Of a stretch of DNA of 38,553 nucleotides, positions 1 to 8,636 are shown one piece after another. Below the pieces are notes generated by a model. The model ran no database searches. It had not been told where the DNA came from and was given only the letters and a program-made list of their open reading frames with translations. Where the stretch lies: assembly GCA_022573225.1 (NCBI GenBank), contig JACZUI010000022.1, forward strand, positions 1 through 38,553, written 5' to 3'. Both the position numbers and the translations under genes were made by a program. Source of the stretch: Acidobacteriota bacterium. Lineage in GTDB: Bacteria; Actinomycetota; Acidimicrobiia; Spongiisociales; ZC4RG35. Position 1 is the first letter of the stretch, and every line of letters begins with the position of its first letter.

Positions 1-129
1 CCCGGTGACAACACGGAAATGTCGGTGGAGCTGATCGCTCCGATCGCGATGGATGAGGGTCTCAGGTTTGCTATCCGTGAGGGCGGCCGGACCGTCGGCG
101 CCGGACGAGTCACCAAGATCACCAAATGA
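1..129 (+). CDS. tuf: Elongation factor Tu, C-terminal end (partial)
   Basis: The window opens inside a reading frame giving 42 residues and a TGA stop. Motifs such as [19 protein letters not shown] and [15 protein letters not shown] are the conserved last strands of the EF-Tu C-terminal beta-barrel (domain 3), which contacts aminoacyl-tRNA. EF-Tu is the GTPase that delivers aminoacyl-tRNA to the ribosome. The stop overlaps the rpsJ start in an ATGA arrangement, so the two genes look translationally coupled. The tuf-to-rpsJ junction is the usual boundary between the str and S10 operons. The rest of the gene lies outside the window. Confidence 0.95.
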   Translation, partial: PGDNTEMSVELIAPIAMDEGLRFAIREGGRTVGAGRVTKITK

Positions 130-437
130 GCAACGAGCAGAAGATTCGAATCCGACTCAAGGCTTACGACCACAGGGTGATCGATGAGTCTGCGAAGAAG
201 ATCACCGAGACGGTGCTTCGGACCGAGGCCAAAATCAAGGGCCCGATACCACTCCCGACGGAGATCCACCGCTACTGCGTCATTCGTGGACCCCACGTCG
301 ACAAGGACTCGCGTGAGCATTTCGAGATGAGGATCCATAAGCGTCTCATTGACATCTTGGAGCCCACCCCGAAGACCGTCGACTCGCTGATGCGTCTCGA
401 GCTGCCTGCCGGAGTGGAAGTGGAGATCAAGCTGTGA
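126..437 (+). CDS. rpsJ: 30S ribosomal protein S10
   Basis: This 103-residue protein matches the usual S10 length. It starts [20 protein letters not shown] and ends in the conserved [17 protein letters not shown]10 sits in the 30S head and, in other bacteria, also works in Nus-dependent antitermination. The ATG overlaps the tuf stop by 4 nt, and the TGA overlaps the rplC GTG start. It is the first gene of a classical S10 operon. No promoter is visible here, so it is probably co-transcribed from upstream. Confidence 0.97.
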   Translation: MSNEQKIRIRLKAYDHRVIDESAKKITETVLRTEAKIKGPIPLPTEIHRYCVIRGPHVDKDSREHFEMRIHKRLIDILEPTPKTVDSLMRLELPAGVEVEIKL

Positions 438-1072
438 AGACGATTCTTGGACAGAAGCTGGGCATGACCCAGGTCTTCGATGAAGAGGCCCGGGCGATCC
501 CGGTCACCGTCATCAAGGCCGGGCCGTGCCACGTTGTCCAGATAAAGACAACCAAGACCGACGGCTACTCGGCCATCCAGATCGCCTTCGGCGAGGTCAA
601 GCCGAGCAGCGTCAACAAACCGGCCGCGGGCCACTACGCCAAGGCCGGCGTGGCTCCGGCCAAGCATCTGATTGAGGTGCGGGTCGAAGACACCGCCGAA
701 TACGAACTTGGCCAGGAGATCAACATCGCGGATGTGTTGAAGAAGGGTCAGAAGGCCGATGTCTCGGGTGTTTCCAAGGGCAAGGGCTTTGCGGGTGTGA
801 TGAAGCGGCACAATTTCGCTGGTCAGAACGCCTCCCACGGAGTGCACAAGACCCATCGTGCCCCCGGCTCGATTGGGGCCTGCGCCACTCCGGCCCGTGT
901 TTTCAAGGGAATGCGAATGGCCGGCCGGATGGGTGGCGAGCGTGTGACCACGCTGAGTCTCGATGTCGTCGGAGTCGATGCCGAGCGCAACCTGCTCCTG
1001 CTGGGTGGCTCGGTTCCCGGACCCAAGGGCTCCATCGTTTTGGTCAGGGAGGCGGTGAAGGCCGGTGGCTGA
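434..1072 (+). CDS. rplC: 50S ribosomal protein L3
   Basis: The product has 212 residues, normal for L3. It begins [17 protein letters not shown] and carries the conserved [15 protein letters not shown] and [20 protein letters not shown] stretches that reach toward the peptidyl-transferase centre. L3 is an early 23S rRNA assembly protein. The start is GTG at 434, overlapping the rpsJ stop, and the end overlaps rplD by 8 nt. The long open frame on the opposite strand here is a codon-bias shadow. Confidence 0.97.
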   Translation: MKTILGQKLGMTQVFDEEARAIPVTVIKAGPCHVVQIKTTKTDGYSAIQIAFGEVKPSSVNKPAAGHYAKAGVAPAKHLIEVRVEDTAEYELGQEINIADVLKKGQKADVSGVSKGKGFAGVMKRHNFAGQNASHGVHKTHRAPGSIGACATPARVFKGMRMAGRMGGERVTTLSLDVVGVDAERNLLLLGGSVPGPKGSIVLVREAVKAGG

Positions 1073-1865
1073 TATCAAGGCTCCCCTTTACACATCGGAC
1101 GGCACCTCATTGGGTGACGTGAAGCTCGATGCCGCCATTTTTGGCATCGAGCCCAACATGGATGTCCTTCATCAGGTCATCACTGCGCAATTGGCTGCCA
1201 AGCGCTCCGGTTCGGCTTCGACCAAGACCCGGTCTGAGGTTCGCGGTGGTGGTCGTAAGCCATGGCGTCAGAAGGGTCTCGGCCGTGCCCGCCAGGGTTC
1301 GATCCGTGCTCCCCACTGGGTCGGCGGCGGTGTCGCCCACGGGCCCAAGCCACGCGACTACACACAGCGGACCCCAAAGAAGATGAAGCGTCTTGCCTTG
1401 CGCAGCGCCCTGTCGGCTCGTGCCTCGGAATCAGCGGTCAAGGTGGTCGAGGACTTCGACTGGGCCGCTCCGAAGACCAAGCAAGCGGTTTCGCTTCTCG
1501 ACGCTGTCGGTGCAAGCACCAAAGCTGTCGGTGCAAGCACCAAGACACTCGTGGTGCTGAGCAGTATCGACGGTGTCGCCGGCCGCTCATTCCGCAATCT
1601 TCCCGAAGTCATCCTGGCGGAGCCGGGCCAACTCACCCCCTATGACGTTCTTTGGGCAGACCAGGTGATTTTCACCTCTCACACCGTGGGCTCGGTTGGC
1701 CAATCGAGCACCTACGAGGTCAGCGAACGGGACTTTGTGAAAGACGACGCCTCCGACTCTGTCGGAGGTAAAGACGCCTCCGACTCTGTCGGAGGTAAAG
1801 ACGCCTCCGACTCTGTCGGAGTTCGTGCCTCTGACTTGGTCACAGAAGATGGAGGTGAGTCCTGA
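1065..1865 (+). CDS. rplD: 50S ribosomal protein L4 with repeat-bearing C-terminal extension
   Basis: L4 binds 23S rRNA and lines the exit tunnel with its long loop. The loop signature [19 protein letters not shown] is intact. The protein is 266 residues, against roughly 200-220 for typical L4. The excess has two sources. An exact-length 7-residue duplication (AVGASTK twice) lies in the globular part. A C-terminal tail carries the 9-residue unit DASDSVGGK in nearly three copies. The start is GTG at 1065 inside the rplC end, and the stop shares one base with rplW. Core function looks intact. The acidic, serine-rich tail is probably surface-exposed or disordered, which is inference. Confidence 0.95.
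   Translation: MADIKAPLYTSDGTSLGDVKLDAAIFGIEPNMDVLHQVITAQLAAKRSGSASTKTRSEVRGGGRKPWRQKGLGRARQGSIRAPHWVGGGVAHGPKPRDYTQRTPKKMKRLALRSALSARASESAVKVVEDFDWAAPKTKQAVSLLDAVGASTKAVGASTKTLVVLSSIDGVAGRSFRNLPEVILAEPGQLTPYDVLWADQVIFTSHTVGSVGQSSTYEVSERDFVKDDASDSVGGKDASDSVGGKDASDSVGVRASDLVTEDGGES
1503..1544 (+). repeat. 21-nt in-frame tandem duplication inside rplD
   Basis: Two adjacent 21-nt units (1503-1523 and 1524-1544), GCTGTCGGTGCAAGCACCAA plus A or G, differ only at the last base. They encode AVGASTK twice. The near-identity suggests a recent slippage or unequal-exchange duplication that kept the reading frame. Confidence 0.9.
1746..1820 (+). repeat. 27-nt tandem repeat in the rplD tail
   Basis: Units start at 1746, 1773 and 1800; the third is truncated after 21 nt. 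Each unit encodes DASDSVGGK. Each also contains an inverted repeat, CTCCGAC and GTCGGAG around TCT, so the mRNA could form two to three successive small hairpins just before the rplW start. Confidence 0.9.
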
Positions 1866-2152
1866 TGAGGGACGCAACTGACGTGATTCTGGCTCCCATC
1901 GTCTCGGAGAAGTCATACAACCTCATCGAGTTCAACAACACCTACACCTTCGAGGTCGATCCCCGCTCCAACAAGGGTGAGATCCGGGACGCCGTCGAGG
2001 CTCTCTTCGAGGTGAGGGTGGTGCGGGTCAACACCATGAATCGTAAGGGCAAGCAGAAGCGACAGGGCTTCACCGTCGGGCGACGCAAACACACCAAACG
2101 CGCCGTCGTGACGCTTGCCGAAGGCAACTCAATCGACGTGTTCGGAGTCTGA
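1865..2152 (+). CDS. rplW: 50S ribosomal protein L23
   Basis: A 95-residue protein with the L23 pattern: [17 protein letters not shown] at the N-terminus, then [19 protein letters not shown] and [17 protein letters not shown]23 binds 23S rRNA domain III at the tunnel exit and is the docking site for trigger factor and SRP. The ATG shares one base with the rplD stop. Length and start agree with the family. Confidence 0.97.
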   Translation: MRDATDVILAPIVSEKSYNLIEFNNTYTFEVDPRSNKGEIRDAVEALFEVRVVRVNTMNRKGKQKRQGFTVGRRKHTKRAVVTLAEGNSIDVFGV

Positions 2153-2154
2153 GA

Positions 2155-2988
2155 ATGGTTGTCAGGAAGCGCAAACCAACTTCTCCGGGCCGCCGGTTCC
2201 AGACTGTCTCGGACTTTGCCGAGATCACAACGGACAAGCCGGAGAAGTCACTCATCGCCAAGAAGGGCAAGACCGGCGGTCGCAACACGTATGGCCGCAT
2301 CACCTCCCGCCATCGCGGTGGTGGGCACAAGCAGCGGTATCGGATCATCGACTTCCGGCGTGACAAGGACGGGGTGCCGGCACGGGTCGCGAGCATCGAG
2401 TACGACCCCAACCGCAACGCCCGCATTGCCCTCCTCAACTATCTCGACGGCGAGAAGCGCTACATCCTTGCTCCGGTCGGGGTGAAGGTGGACGATCGCC
2501 TGGAGTCGGGGTCGGGCGCTGAGATTCGCCCCGGAAATGCTCTTCCCTTGAGGAACATCCCGGCAGGAACCATCGTTCATGCCGTCGAGATGCGTCCCGG
2601 CGGGGGAGCCAAGCTGGGGCGTTCCGCCGGCTCCGCAGTTCAGCTCATGTCCAAAGAGGGCAAGCTGGCCCTGCTGCGTCTCCCCTCGGGCGAGATGCGT
2701 CAGGTCCCGATGGATTGCCGAGCCACGATCGGCCAGGTCGGCAATACCGAAGCCGAACTGATCAAGCTTGGCAAAGCAGGTCGCAGCCGCTGGAAGGGCG
2801 TTCGCCCCCAGACTCGCGGCGTGGCGATGAACCCGGTCGACCACCCCCTTGGTGGCGGCGAGGGTAAGTCGTCGGGTGGTCGCCACCCGGTCAGCCCCTG
2901 GGGCAAGCCCGAGAAGCGAACCCGAAGCAAGAAAAAGGCCTCAAACAAGTACATCGTGCGACGGCGCACGAAGAAGGGCAGGCGCTGA
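2155..2988 (+). CDS. rplB: 50S ribosomal protein L2
   Basis: At 277 residues this is full-length L2, needed for subunit association and peptidyl-transferase activity. It has [19 protein letters not shown] near residue 50 and the catalytic-region motif [18 protein letters not shown] near residue 225. It ends [10 protein letters not shown], then TGA at 2986-2988. The ATG at 2155 follows the rplW stop after 2 nt. The end is odd: the same ten-codon tail occurs again at 3045-3077 with different synonymous codons, immediately before rpsS. Confidence 0.97.
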   Translation: MVVRKRKPTSPGRRFQTVSDFAEITTDKPEKSLIAKKGKTGGRNTYGRITSRHRGGGHKQRYRIIDFRRDKDGVPARVASIEYDPNRNARIALLNYLDGEKRYILAPVGVKVDDRLESGSGAEIRPGNALPLRNIPAGTIVHAVEMRPGGGAKLGRSAGSAVQLMSKEGKLALLRLPSGEMRQVPMDCRATIGQVGNTEAELIKLGKAGRSRWKGVRPQTRGVAMNPVDHPLGGGEGKSSGGRHPVSPWGKPEKRTRSKKKASNKYIVRRRTKKGRR

Positions 2989-3077
2989 TGAGCAATACCT
3001 ATCAATGTCACACGCCGGCGCGTGGCAGAAGCTGCGCTTCTGGGGTGCGTCGCCGCACGAAGAAGGGTCGGAGATAA
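2988..3077 (+). pseudogene. 29-codon ORF ending in a duplicated rplB tail
   Basis: Between rplB and rpsS lies an unusual 88-nt spacer. An ATG overlapping the rplB stop (TGATG) opens a 29-codon frame whose last ten codons (3045-3074) read [10 protein letters not shown], identical in protein to the real L2 terminus. Four synonymous codons differ between the copies. Its TAA at 3075-3077 shares one base with the rpsS ATG. The simplest reading is that the second tail is the 3' end of an older rplB, left after the body of the gene was replaced or the junction was disrupted. Whether the small frame is translated is unknown; it may preserve coupling to rpsS. Confidence 0.6.
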
Positions 3078-3352
3078 TGGCAAGAAGCCTCAAGAAGGGC
3101 CCCTTCGTCGACGAGCACCTTGCCGCGAAAGTCGACGAGTTGAACAGCTCGGGCGCCAAGCGTGTGATCAGGACATGGTCGCGTCGTTCCACCATCATCC
3201 CGGAGATGATCGGCCACACGATTGCCGTTCACGACGGTCGCAAGCACGTTCCCGTCTACATCACCGAGTCGATGGTCGGCCACAAGTTGGGTGAGTTCGC
3301 ACCCACCCGCACCTTCCGCGGCCACGCGGAGAGAGCTGCGAAAAAGCGATGA
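3077..3352 (+). CDS. rpsS: 30S ribosomal protein S19
   Basis: The protein is 91 residues, standard for S19. It starts [15 protein letters not shown] and has the conserved [20 protein letters not shown] and [16 protein letters not shown] segments. S19 forms the head of the 30S subunit with S13. The ATG at 3077 was chosen because homology begins exactly there. The frame stays open further upstream, but that part is non-homologous. The TAATG junction with the duplicated rplB tail suggests ancestral translational coupling to L2. Confidence 0.96.
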   Translation: MARSLKKGPFVDEHLAAKVDELNSSGAKRVIRTWSRRSTIIPEMIGHTIAVHDGRKHVPVYITESMVGHKLGEFAPTRTFRGHAERAAKKR

Positions 3353-3696
3353 GAGTCAAAGCCCAAGCAAGATACGTCCGGCAGTCGCCCTACAAGGTGC
3401 GGCGTGTTCTCGATCTGGTCCGGGGTCTTCCCGTTCATGAGGCCGAGCACGTCCTGCGCCTCACTCAGCGCGGTGCCACCGACCCGATCAACAAGGTGTT
3501 GAGGTCCGCAGTGGCCAATGCCGAGCACAACCACGCCCTCGATGCAGAGGAGCTGATAATTGCGGAGGCCTTTGCCGATGAAGGACCGACTCTCAAGCGG
3601 TTTCGGCCCCGTGCCCGTGGGCGGGCGTCACGAATCAACAAACGCACGAGCCACATCACCATCGTGGTGTCGGACATGAACGAGGAGGTGAACTGA
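3349..3696 (+). CDS. rplV: 50S ribosomal protein L22
   Basis: The product is 115 residues with typical L22 features: [19 protein letters not shown], the [19 protein letters not shown] core, and the beta-hairpin end [20 protein letters not shown] that lines the exit tunnel near the macrolide site. L22 contacts all six 23S rRNA domains. The ATG overlaps the rpsS stop (ATGA). The TGA shares one base with the rpsC start. Confidence 0.97.
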   Translation: MRVKAQARYVRQSPYKVRRVLDLVRGLPVHEAEHVLRLTQRGATDPINKVLRSAVANAEHNHALDAEELIIAEAFADEGPTLKRFRPRARGRASRINKRTSHITIVVSDMNEEVN

Positions 3697-4847
3697 TGGG
3701 TCAAAAAGTACACCCCTATTCGTTCCGGCTTGGCATTGCCACCGACTGGAAGTCGAGATGGTTCTCGACCAAGGATTACGTCGCCTTCGTCAACGAAGAC
3801 TGGAGAATCCGCGATTATCTGAGAGGCGAGCTTGTCCGTGGCGCGGTGTCGAGGATCGAGATCGAGCGGACCCGCGATCGTCTCATCGTGGACATCCACA
3901 CGGCCCGTCCTGGCGTAGTCATCGGGCGCAAAGGCTCCGAGGCCGAGCGTCTCCGAGCCGCCCTCGAAGAGCTGACGGAGCGCCGGGTCAAGCTCAACAT
4001 CATCGAAGTCAAGGATCCGGATCTCGATTCGGCTCTGCTCGCTCGTGGCATTGCCGACCAGCTCGAGAACCGCATTGCCTTCCGTCGTGCCATGAAGCGC
4101 GCCATTGCCTCCGCTATGAAGGCTGGCGCCGAAGGCGTTCGCGTCGAGTGCAAGGGCCGTCTCGGTGGCTCAGACATGGGTCGGCGTGAGTGGTACCGAG
4201 AGGGTCGCGTGCCCCTTCACACATTGCGCGCCGACATCGACTACGGAACCGCGACGGCTCACACCAATGTTGGCACCATTGGCGTCAAGGTGTGGGTTTA
4301 CCGGGGAGAGGTGGTCCGCCGAGGTGGCATCTCCGGTGATCGGATCGCAGCTGAGGCCGATCTGGCTACCGGCGGTCCCGCTCGCCGCACCCGCAAGAGC
4401 ATCAAATCCCGGGCCGAAGAAGCCGCCGGGAGCGACCAAAAGCCGCGTCTCATCGAAGCCGGTGGTGGTAAGCGCCTCATCGAGGCCGGTGGTGGCAAGA
4501 AGGAGGGCCGCAAGCTGATCGAGGCAGGCGGAGGGCGTCGTCCCACCGCGGCCGAGGCCGAACTCGAGTATGAAAGCGCCCGTCAGGACAGTTCAGTGGA
4601 TGATCGGGAGGCCACTGTCACGACCAGCGAGGCAGCCGAGGAGACCGCGCCGGCCCCCTCGACCGACGAAGCGCCGGCCCCCTCGACCGACGAAGCGCCG
4701 GCCCCCTCGACCGACGAAGCGCCGGCCCCCTCGACCGACGAAGCGCCGGCCCCCTCGACCGACGAAGCGTCGGCCGGTGCCTCCGCAGAGCAGGAAGACA
4801 GGGCTGCAACCGAGTCCGACGCCCATGTCAGCTCGGAGGAGGAATGA
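3696..4847 (+). CDS. rpsC: 30S ribosomal protein S3 with a long repetitive C-terminal extension
   Basis: S3 binds the 30S head at the mRNA entry. The N-terminal and KH type-2 domains are intact, with the GRKG loop at residues 77-80 and the conserved C-terminal domain ending near residue 225. At 383 residues it is over 100 longer than most S3 proteins. The extra part has two sections. The first is basic, with three copies of LIEAGGG. The second is acidic and Pro-rich, with five exact copies of the 8-residue unit APAPSTDE, ending in SSEEE. Actinobacterial S3 often has a charged tail, but tandem identical units are unusual. The extension is probably disordered. Confidence 0.95.
   Translation: MGQKVHPYSFRLGIATDWKSRWFSTKDYVAFVNEDWRIRDYLRGELVRGAVSRIEIERTRDRLIVDIHTARPGVVIGRKGSEAERLRAALEELTERRVKLNIIEVKDPDLDSALLARGIADQLENRIAFRRAMKRAIASAMKAGAEGVRVECKGRLGGSDMGRREWYREGRVPLHTLRADIDYGTATAHTNVGTIGVKVWVYRGEVVRRGGISGDRIAAEADLATGGPARRTRKSIKSRAEEAAGSDQKPRLIEAGGGKRLIEAGGGKKEGRKLIEAGGGRRPTAAEAELEYESARQDSSVDDREATVTTSEAAEETAPAPSTDEAPAPSTDEAPAPSTDEAPAPSTDEAPAPSTDEASAGASAEQEDRAATESDAHVSSEEE
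4449..4541 (+). repeat. LIEAGGG repeats in rpsC
   Basis: Three in-frame copies of LIEAGGG followed by Lys or Arg lie at about 4449, 4476 and 4515, the third after a short KEGRK insert. The DNA copies have diverged at third positions. They are therefore older than the exact repeat downstream. Confidence 0.85.
4647..4766 (+). repeat. Five exact 24-nt tandem repeats in rpsC
   Basis: Five consecutive identical 24-nt units run from 4647 to 4766. Each encodes APAPSTDE, and a partial sixth with changes follows. Exact identity, including third positions, indicates very recent expansion or active homogenisation, so copy number may vary between strains. Confidence 0.95.
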
Positions 4848-4933
4848 GCATTCCTGATTACTACCCGGTACCTACTACCGACGACGCGCCGCGGCAGCGT
4901 AGAGGGCCGGAGAGACGACGGAGCTACCTATGA
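4844..4933 (+). other. Possible 29-codon leader ORF between rpsC and rplP
   Basis: The 87-99 nt spacer between rpsC and rplP contains an ATG at 4844 that overlaps the rpsC stop and is preceded by a good GGAGGA ribosome-binding site. The frame runs 29 codons, starts [10 protein letters not shown] and ends just before the rplP start. I do not recognise it. It may be a translated spacer that keeps ribosomes moving into rplP, or chance. Confidence 0.25.
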
Positions 4934-4934
4934 G

Positions 4935-5360
4935 ATGGGCCACAACATGTTGATGCCCAAGAGGACCAAGCACCGCAAGGTGCACCGCGGCCGCAGGTCC
5001 GGTGTCGCCAAGGGCGGAACCCGGGTTCATTTCGGTGAGTACGGGCTCCAGGCCCTCGAGGAGGCCTGGATCACAGCCCGTCAGATCGAATCGGCTCGTA
5101 TCGCCATCACCCGTGCCGTCAAGCGTGGCGGAAAAGTGTGGATCACCATATTCCCGGACAAGCCGGTCACACAGAAGCCTGCTGAGACTCGTATGGGCTC
5201 CGGCAAGGGGAACCCTGAGTTTTGGGTTGCTGTGGTGAAGCCGGGTCGCGTGATGTTCGAGCTCGCCGGTGTTCCGGAGGATCTTGCCCGCGAGGCCATG
5301 AGAAAGGCAGGTCACAAGCTGCCGATCAAAACCCGCTTTGTGACAAGGGAGGACTCATGA
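4935..5360 (+). CDS. rplP: 50S ribosomal protein L16
   Basis: L16 helps place tRNA in the A and P sites. The canonical sequence starts [17 protein letters not shown] at 4947 (137 residues). An in-frame ATG at 4935 would add MGHN; it is better placed relative to the GGAG at 4920-4923, so the longer form is given here. Family alignments favour 4947. Conserved stretches include [19 protein letters not shown] and [20 protein letters not shown]. The TGA overlaps the rpmC ATG. Confidence 0.95.
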   Translation: MGHNMLMPKRTKHRKVHRGRRSGVAKGGTRVHFGEYGLQALEEAWITARQIESARIAITRAVKRGGKVWITIFPDKPVTQKPAETRMGSGKGNPEFWVAVVKPGRVMFELAGVPEDLAREAMRKAGHKLPIKTRFVTREDS

Positions 5361-5602
5361 GCATGTCTGACCTTCGCGAACTGACCAACGAAGAGCTAGT
5401 CGAGAGCCTGAAGGAGGCGAAGAACGAGAAGTTCAACCTTCGTTTTCAGGTGGCGACGAACCAGCTCCACAACACCGCCCGGATCAAGGCGGTCAAGAGA
5501 GAAATCGCCCGCATGCTGACCGTGATGGGAGAGCGAGAACGCGCGTCTTCAGCCATCCCGGCTGACGTCGGTGCGACTGAAGACACGATGGAGAGTGCCT
5601 GA
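5357..5602 (+). CDS. rpmC: 50S ribosomal protein L29
   Basis: An 81-residue protein, mostly helical, with the L29 signature [19 protein letters not shown] and the conserved [19 protein letters not shown]29 sits beside L23 at the tunnel exit. Typical L29 is about 65-70 residues, so the last fifteen or so ([19 protein letters not shown] region) are a small extra tail. The ATG overlaps the rplP stop, and the stop shares one base with rpsQ. Confidence 0.95.
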   Translation: MSMSDLRELTNEELVESLKEAKNEKFNLRFQVATNQLHNTARIKAVKREIARMLTVMGERERASSAIPADVGATEDTMESA

Positions 5603-5868
5603 TGGCTGACAACCAAACCCGAAACCGTCGCAAAGTGCGCGTCGGCGTTGTGACCTCGGACAGCCGCGACAAGACGGTGACCGTTGAGGTCTCGTCGACG
5701 TCCCGGCATCCTCGTTACGACAAGATTCTTCGCACCAGCACGAAGCACCACGCCCATGATGAAGAAAACGATGCTCGCACGGGCGACACCGTCCGCATCA
5801 TGGAGACCCGCCCGCTGTCGAAGCAGAAGCGCTGGCGTGTCGTTGAGATCGTCGAGCGTGCCAGATGA
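5602..5868 (+). CDS. rpsQ: 30S ribosomal protein S17
   Basis: The 88-residue product is an OB-fold protein that binds 16S rRNA near helix 11. It shows the S17 pattern [39 protein letters not shown] and [19 protein letters not shown]. The start shares one base with the rpmC stop, and the end overlaps rplN by 4 nt. Length is normal. Confidence 0.97.
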   Translation: MADNQTRNRRKVRVGVVTSDSRDKTVTVEVSSTSRHPRYDKILRTSTKHHAHDEENDARTGDTVRIMETRPLSKQKRWRVVEIVERAR

Positions 5869-6233
5869 TCCAACAGGAGTCCCGACTCAAGGTGGCGGAC
5901 AACACCGGTGCGCGCGAGGTGCTCTGCATTCGCGTCCTCGGTGGCTCGGGCCGCCGCTATGCGGCCGTTGGTGACGTCATCGTCGCGACCGTCAAAGAGG
6001 CGACCCCCGGTGGTGCTGTCAAGAAGGGCGAAGTGGTCAGGGCCGTCGTGGTCAGGACCAAGAAAGAGTCCAGACGACAGGACGGCACCTACATCCGTTT
6101 CGACGACAACGCCTGTGTGATCATCGAGCCCAACCAGCAGCCACGCGGAACGCGCATCTTCGGGCCGGTGGCGAGGGAGCTACGTGACCGGAGATTCATG
6201 CGGATCGTGTCACTGGCACCGGAGGTTTTGTGA
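5865..6233 (+). CDS. rplN: 50S ribosomal protein L14
   Basis: The 122-residue protein is a textbook L14: [20 protein letters not shown] at the start, then [16 protein letters not shown] and [20 protein letters not shown]14 lies at the subunit interface with L19 and is the binding site of the silencing factor RsfS in other bacteria. The ATG overlaps the rpsQ stop. No anomalies are seen. Confidence 0.98.
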   Translation: MIQQESRLKVADNTGAREVLCIRVLGGSGRRYAAVGDVIVATVKEATPGGAVKKGEVVRAVVVRTKKESRRQDGTYIRFDDNACVIIEPNQQPRGTRIFGPVARELRDRRFMRIVSLAPEVL

Positions 6234-6538
6234 TGAAATTGAAGAGTGGCGACAAGGTGATGGTCATTTCCGGCAAGGACACCGGCAAGGAATCGAAGAT
6301 CAGCCGTGTCCTTCCCGCCAAGGGAAAGATCCTCGTGGAGGGGGTCAACACCGCCAAGCGACACACCAAGCCCACCGGTCGGACCATGCAGGGCGGCATC
6401 ATCGACAAGGACATGCCGATCGATGCGTCCAACGTGATGATCGTCTGTGACGAGTGCGGACCTACTCGGATCGGTCACCGATTCGATGACGACGGTGGAA
6501 AGCACCGTGTATGTGTCAAGTGTGGGGGTGACCTGTGA
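6233..6538 (+). CDS. rplX: 50S ribosomal protein L24
   Basis: The 101-residue protein has the KOW motif near its start ([20 protein letters not shown]) and the conserved [15 protein letters not shown]24 initiates 50S assembly on 23S rRNA. ATG 6233 is preferred over GTG 6230 because the GGAGG at 6221-6225 is 7 nt away and the TGATG junction with rplN is typical. The C-terminus has two CxxC-like pairs (VCDECG and VCVKCG), a common zinc-ribbon-like L24 variant. Confidence 0.96.
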   Translation: MKLKSGDKVMVISGKDTGKESKISRVLPAKGKILVEGVNTAKRHTKPTGRTMQGGIIDKDMPIDASNVMIVCDECGPTRIGHRFDDDGGKHRVCVKCGGDL

Positions 6539-7095
6539 GCCTTCCCCGATTGCAGGCCAGATACCGCGACGAGATCGCTCCCCAGCTTCAGAAGGATCTT
6601 GGCCTCGAAAACGTCATGGAGATCCCGGTGCTGGACAAGATCGTCCTCAACATGGGGATCGGCGAGGCCATCCAGGACAAGAAGGCGGTTGAGCAGGCGG
6701 TAGACGAGTTGAGCCTGATCACCGGGCAGAAGCCTCGTGTCAATAGGGCCCGGAAGTCGATCGCCAACTTCAAGCTTCGTGAAGGCACGCCGGTCGGCGT
6801 CTCGGTGACTCTGCGCGGTGCTCGCATGTGGGAGTTCTTTGACCGGCTTCTCGCGGTCGCCATTCCCCGAGTCCGTGACTTTCGAGGGCTCAGCCCCAAG
6901 GCCTTCGATGGTCGGGGCAACTACAGCCTTGGTGCTTCGGAGCAGCTGATCTTCCCGGAGATCGATTTCGACAACGTCACGACAACCCGCGGAATGGACA
7001 TCACCATCTGCACGACCGCCCCCAACGACGAGCAAGCCAAGGCATTGCTCGATGCGTTCGGTTTCCCGTTCCGCAAGGTCGAGGCCGGGGTTTAG
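6535..7095 (+). CDS. rplE: 50S ribosomal protein L5
   Basis: The product has 186 residues, normal for L5, which binds 5S rRNA and contacts P-site tRNA. Conserved parts are [35 protein letters not shown] and the [20 protein letters not shown] loop. The start is GTG at 6535, overlapping the rplX stop. A 64-nt spacer follows before rpsZ, one of the few real gaps in this operon. Confidence 0.97.
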   Translation: MSLPRLQARYRDEIAPQLQKDLGLENVMEIPVLDKIVLNMGIGEAIQDKKAVEQAVDELSLITGQKPRVNRARKSIANFKLREGTPVGVSVTLRGARMWEFFDRLLAVAIPRVRDFRGLSPKAFDGRGNYSLGASEQLIFPEIDFDNVTTTRGMDITICTTAPNDEQAKALLDAFGFPFRKVEAGV

Positions 7096-7159
7096 GCGAT
7101 GCGATGCTCAGTTATCAGCGCAGTCTGCTACCGAACGCCATATCACCAGGAGGAAATGA

Positions 7160-7345
7160 ATGGCTAAGAAGTCTCTAATTGCAAAGGCCAAACGCGAACC
7201 GAAGTTCAAGGTGCGTGCCTACAACCGCTGCCAACGGTGCGGTCGATCCCGCGCCTATCTGCGCGACTTTGGCATGTGCCGAATCTGCGTTCGTGAATTG
7301 GCCTCAAAGGGCGAGTTGCCCGGTGTCAGAAAGGCCTCATGGTGA
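7160..7345 (+). CDS. rpsZ: 30S ribosomal protein S14, zinc-binding type
   Basis: This 61-residue S14 is the short zinc form (type Z), with four ligands Cys24, Cys27, Cys40 and Cys43 in CQRC and CRIC. It ends GVRKASW as expected. S14 completes the 30S head. An AGGAGG ribosome-binding site at about 7149-7154 fits ATG 7160. The zinc form in the spc operon is typical of actinobacteria and Bacillota. The stop lies inside the rpsH start region. Confidence 0.97.
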   Translation: MAKKSLIAKAKREPKFKVRAYNRCQRCGRSRAYLRDFGMCRICVRELASKGELPGVRKASW

Positions 7346-7743
7346 CAGTCGTTACAGATCCCATCGCAGACATGCTGACGAGGATTCGCAACGCGGTTGC
7401 GGTGGGTCATGAGCGTGTCTCCATGCCGTCTTCCAAGATGAAGGTGGGCATAGCGAGAATCCTCGTAGAAGAGGGTTTCATAGACCGGTTCGATGTCAAA
7501 GAGGACGGTCATCGTCACGAGCTGGAGCTGGTCCTTCGCTACGGAGCCAAACGGGCTCCTGCCATTGTGGGGATCAAGCGGGTGTCGAAGCCTGGTCACC
7601 GCGTCTACCGCGGCGCCGCTGACATTCCCCGGGTCCAGGATGGCATTGGTGTCGCCGTGGTTTCCACCAGTAGGGGACTTCTCCCCGATCGCGAAGCGCG
7701 TCGTCGCCGGCTCGGCGGCGAGGTTGTTTGCGAGGTGTGGTGA
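7339..7743 (+). CDS. rpsH: 30S ribosomal protein S8
   Basis: The 134-residue protein begins [15 protein letters not shown] after a short leader and ends [13 protein letters not shown], the standard S8 ends. S8 nucleates the 30S platform and, in E. coli, is the translational repressor of the spc operon. ATG 7339 overlaps rpsZ by 7 nt; GTG 7342 is a possible alternative. No truncation is seen. Confidence 0.97.
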   Translation: MVTVVTDPIADMLTRIRNAVAVGHERVSMPSSKMKVGIARILVEEGFIDRFDVKEDGHRHELELVLRYGAKRAPAIVGIKRVSKPGHRVYRGAADIPRVQDGIGVAVVSTSRGLLPDREARRRRLGGEVVCEVW

Positions 7744-7744
7744 C

Positions 7745-8284
7745 ATGAGTCGTATTGGAAAGGCGCCGATCACCCTGCCTTCGGGTGTCGATGTCGTCAT
7801 CGACGGTGTCTCCGTGACGGTCAAGGGCTCCAAGGGTGAGCTCTCCAGGCAGTTCAACGATCGGGTTTCGTTCGAGATGGAGGATGGTGTGGTGACCGTC
7901 ACCCGTTTCGACGACACTCGCGAGTCCAAGGCCCTTCATGGCCTGAGCCGGGCTCTCCTCGCCAACATGGTCGAGGGGGTCACTGATGGCTTCAAGAAAG
8001 AGCTCGAGATCCAGGGTATCGGTTATCGCGCCACCCTCAAAGGCAGGGACATCGAGCTGCTGGTTGGTTTCAGCCACTCCGTGATGGTGCATGCGCCCGA
8101 GGGGATCACATTCGAGGTTCCCGAGCCGACCAAGGTCATCGTCTCAGGCATCGACAAGGAGCAGGTCGGCCAGGTGGCCGCCAATGTCCGCAAGGTCCGT
8201 CCTCCCGAGCCGTACAAGGGCAAGGGCATCCGGTACGCCGGCGAGTACGTCAGACGCAAGGCCGGAAAGGCAGGTAAGGCATGA
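7745..8284 (+). CDS. rplF: 50S ribosomal protein L6
   Basis: The 179-residue protein has the duplicated L6 fold, starting [17 protein letters not shown], with the C-terminal signature [19 protein letters not shown]. It lies near the GTPase-associated centre by the sarcin-ricin loop. ATG 7745 is where homology starts and is one base after the rpsH stop. The frame is open further upstream only as a shadow of rpsH. The end overlaps rplR. Confidence 0.97.
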   Translation: MSRIGKAPITLPSGVDVVIDGVSVTVKGSKGELSRQFNDRVSFEMEDGVVTVTRFDDTRESKALHGLSRALLANMVEGVTDGFKKELEIQGIGYRATLKGRDIELLVGFSHSVMVHAPEGITFEVPEPTKVIVSGIDKEQVGQVAANVRKVRPPEPYKGKGIRYAGEYVRRKAGKAGKA

Positions 8285-8634
8285 AGGGTTCAAGGAAGGA
8301 TGCTCGGGCACGTCGCCACAGGAGGGTGCGCAAGCGCGTTCGTGGCACGGAGAGTCGCCCCCGTCTCTCGGTGTTTCGGAGCAACCGTTACATCTACGCT
8401 CAGGTAATCGACGACACCGCCGGTCGCACCGTTGCCGCCGCCTCGTCCCAGGAAGCCGATCTTCGTGGCAGTAACCTCAACAAGGAGACTGCCGCCAAGG
8501 TTGGCGAGCTGGTTGGTGTTCGTGCCAAGAATGCCGGGGTCGAAGCCGTCATCTTCGACCGTGGGGGCTACAAGTATCACGGCAAGGTCAAGGCTCTGGC
8601 CGACGCCGCCCGCGAATCCGGATTGGAGTTCTGA
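8281..8634 (+). CDS. rplR: 50S ribosomal protein L18
   Basis: The 117-residue L18 has a basic N-terminus ([20 protein letters not shown]) and the conserved [34 protein letters not shown] and ESGLEF ends. It binds 5S rRNA with L5. The ATG overlaps the rplF stop. Length and termini match the family exactly. Confidence 0.98.
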   Translation: MKGSRKDARARRHRRVRKRVRGTESRPRLSVFRSNRYIYAQVIDDTAGRTVAAASSQEADLRGSNLNKETAAKVGELVGVRAKNAGVEAVIFDRGGYKYHGKVKALADAARESGLEF

Positions 8635-8636
8635 AC

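Noticed and set aside
7096-7159. 22-codon ORF in the rplE-rpsZ gap
   Set aside because: It is short, has no ribosome-binding site and overlaps the rpsZ signal; likely chance.
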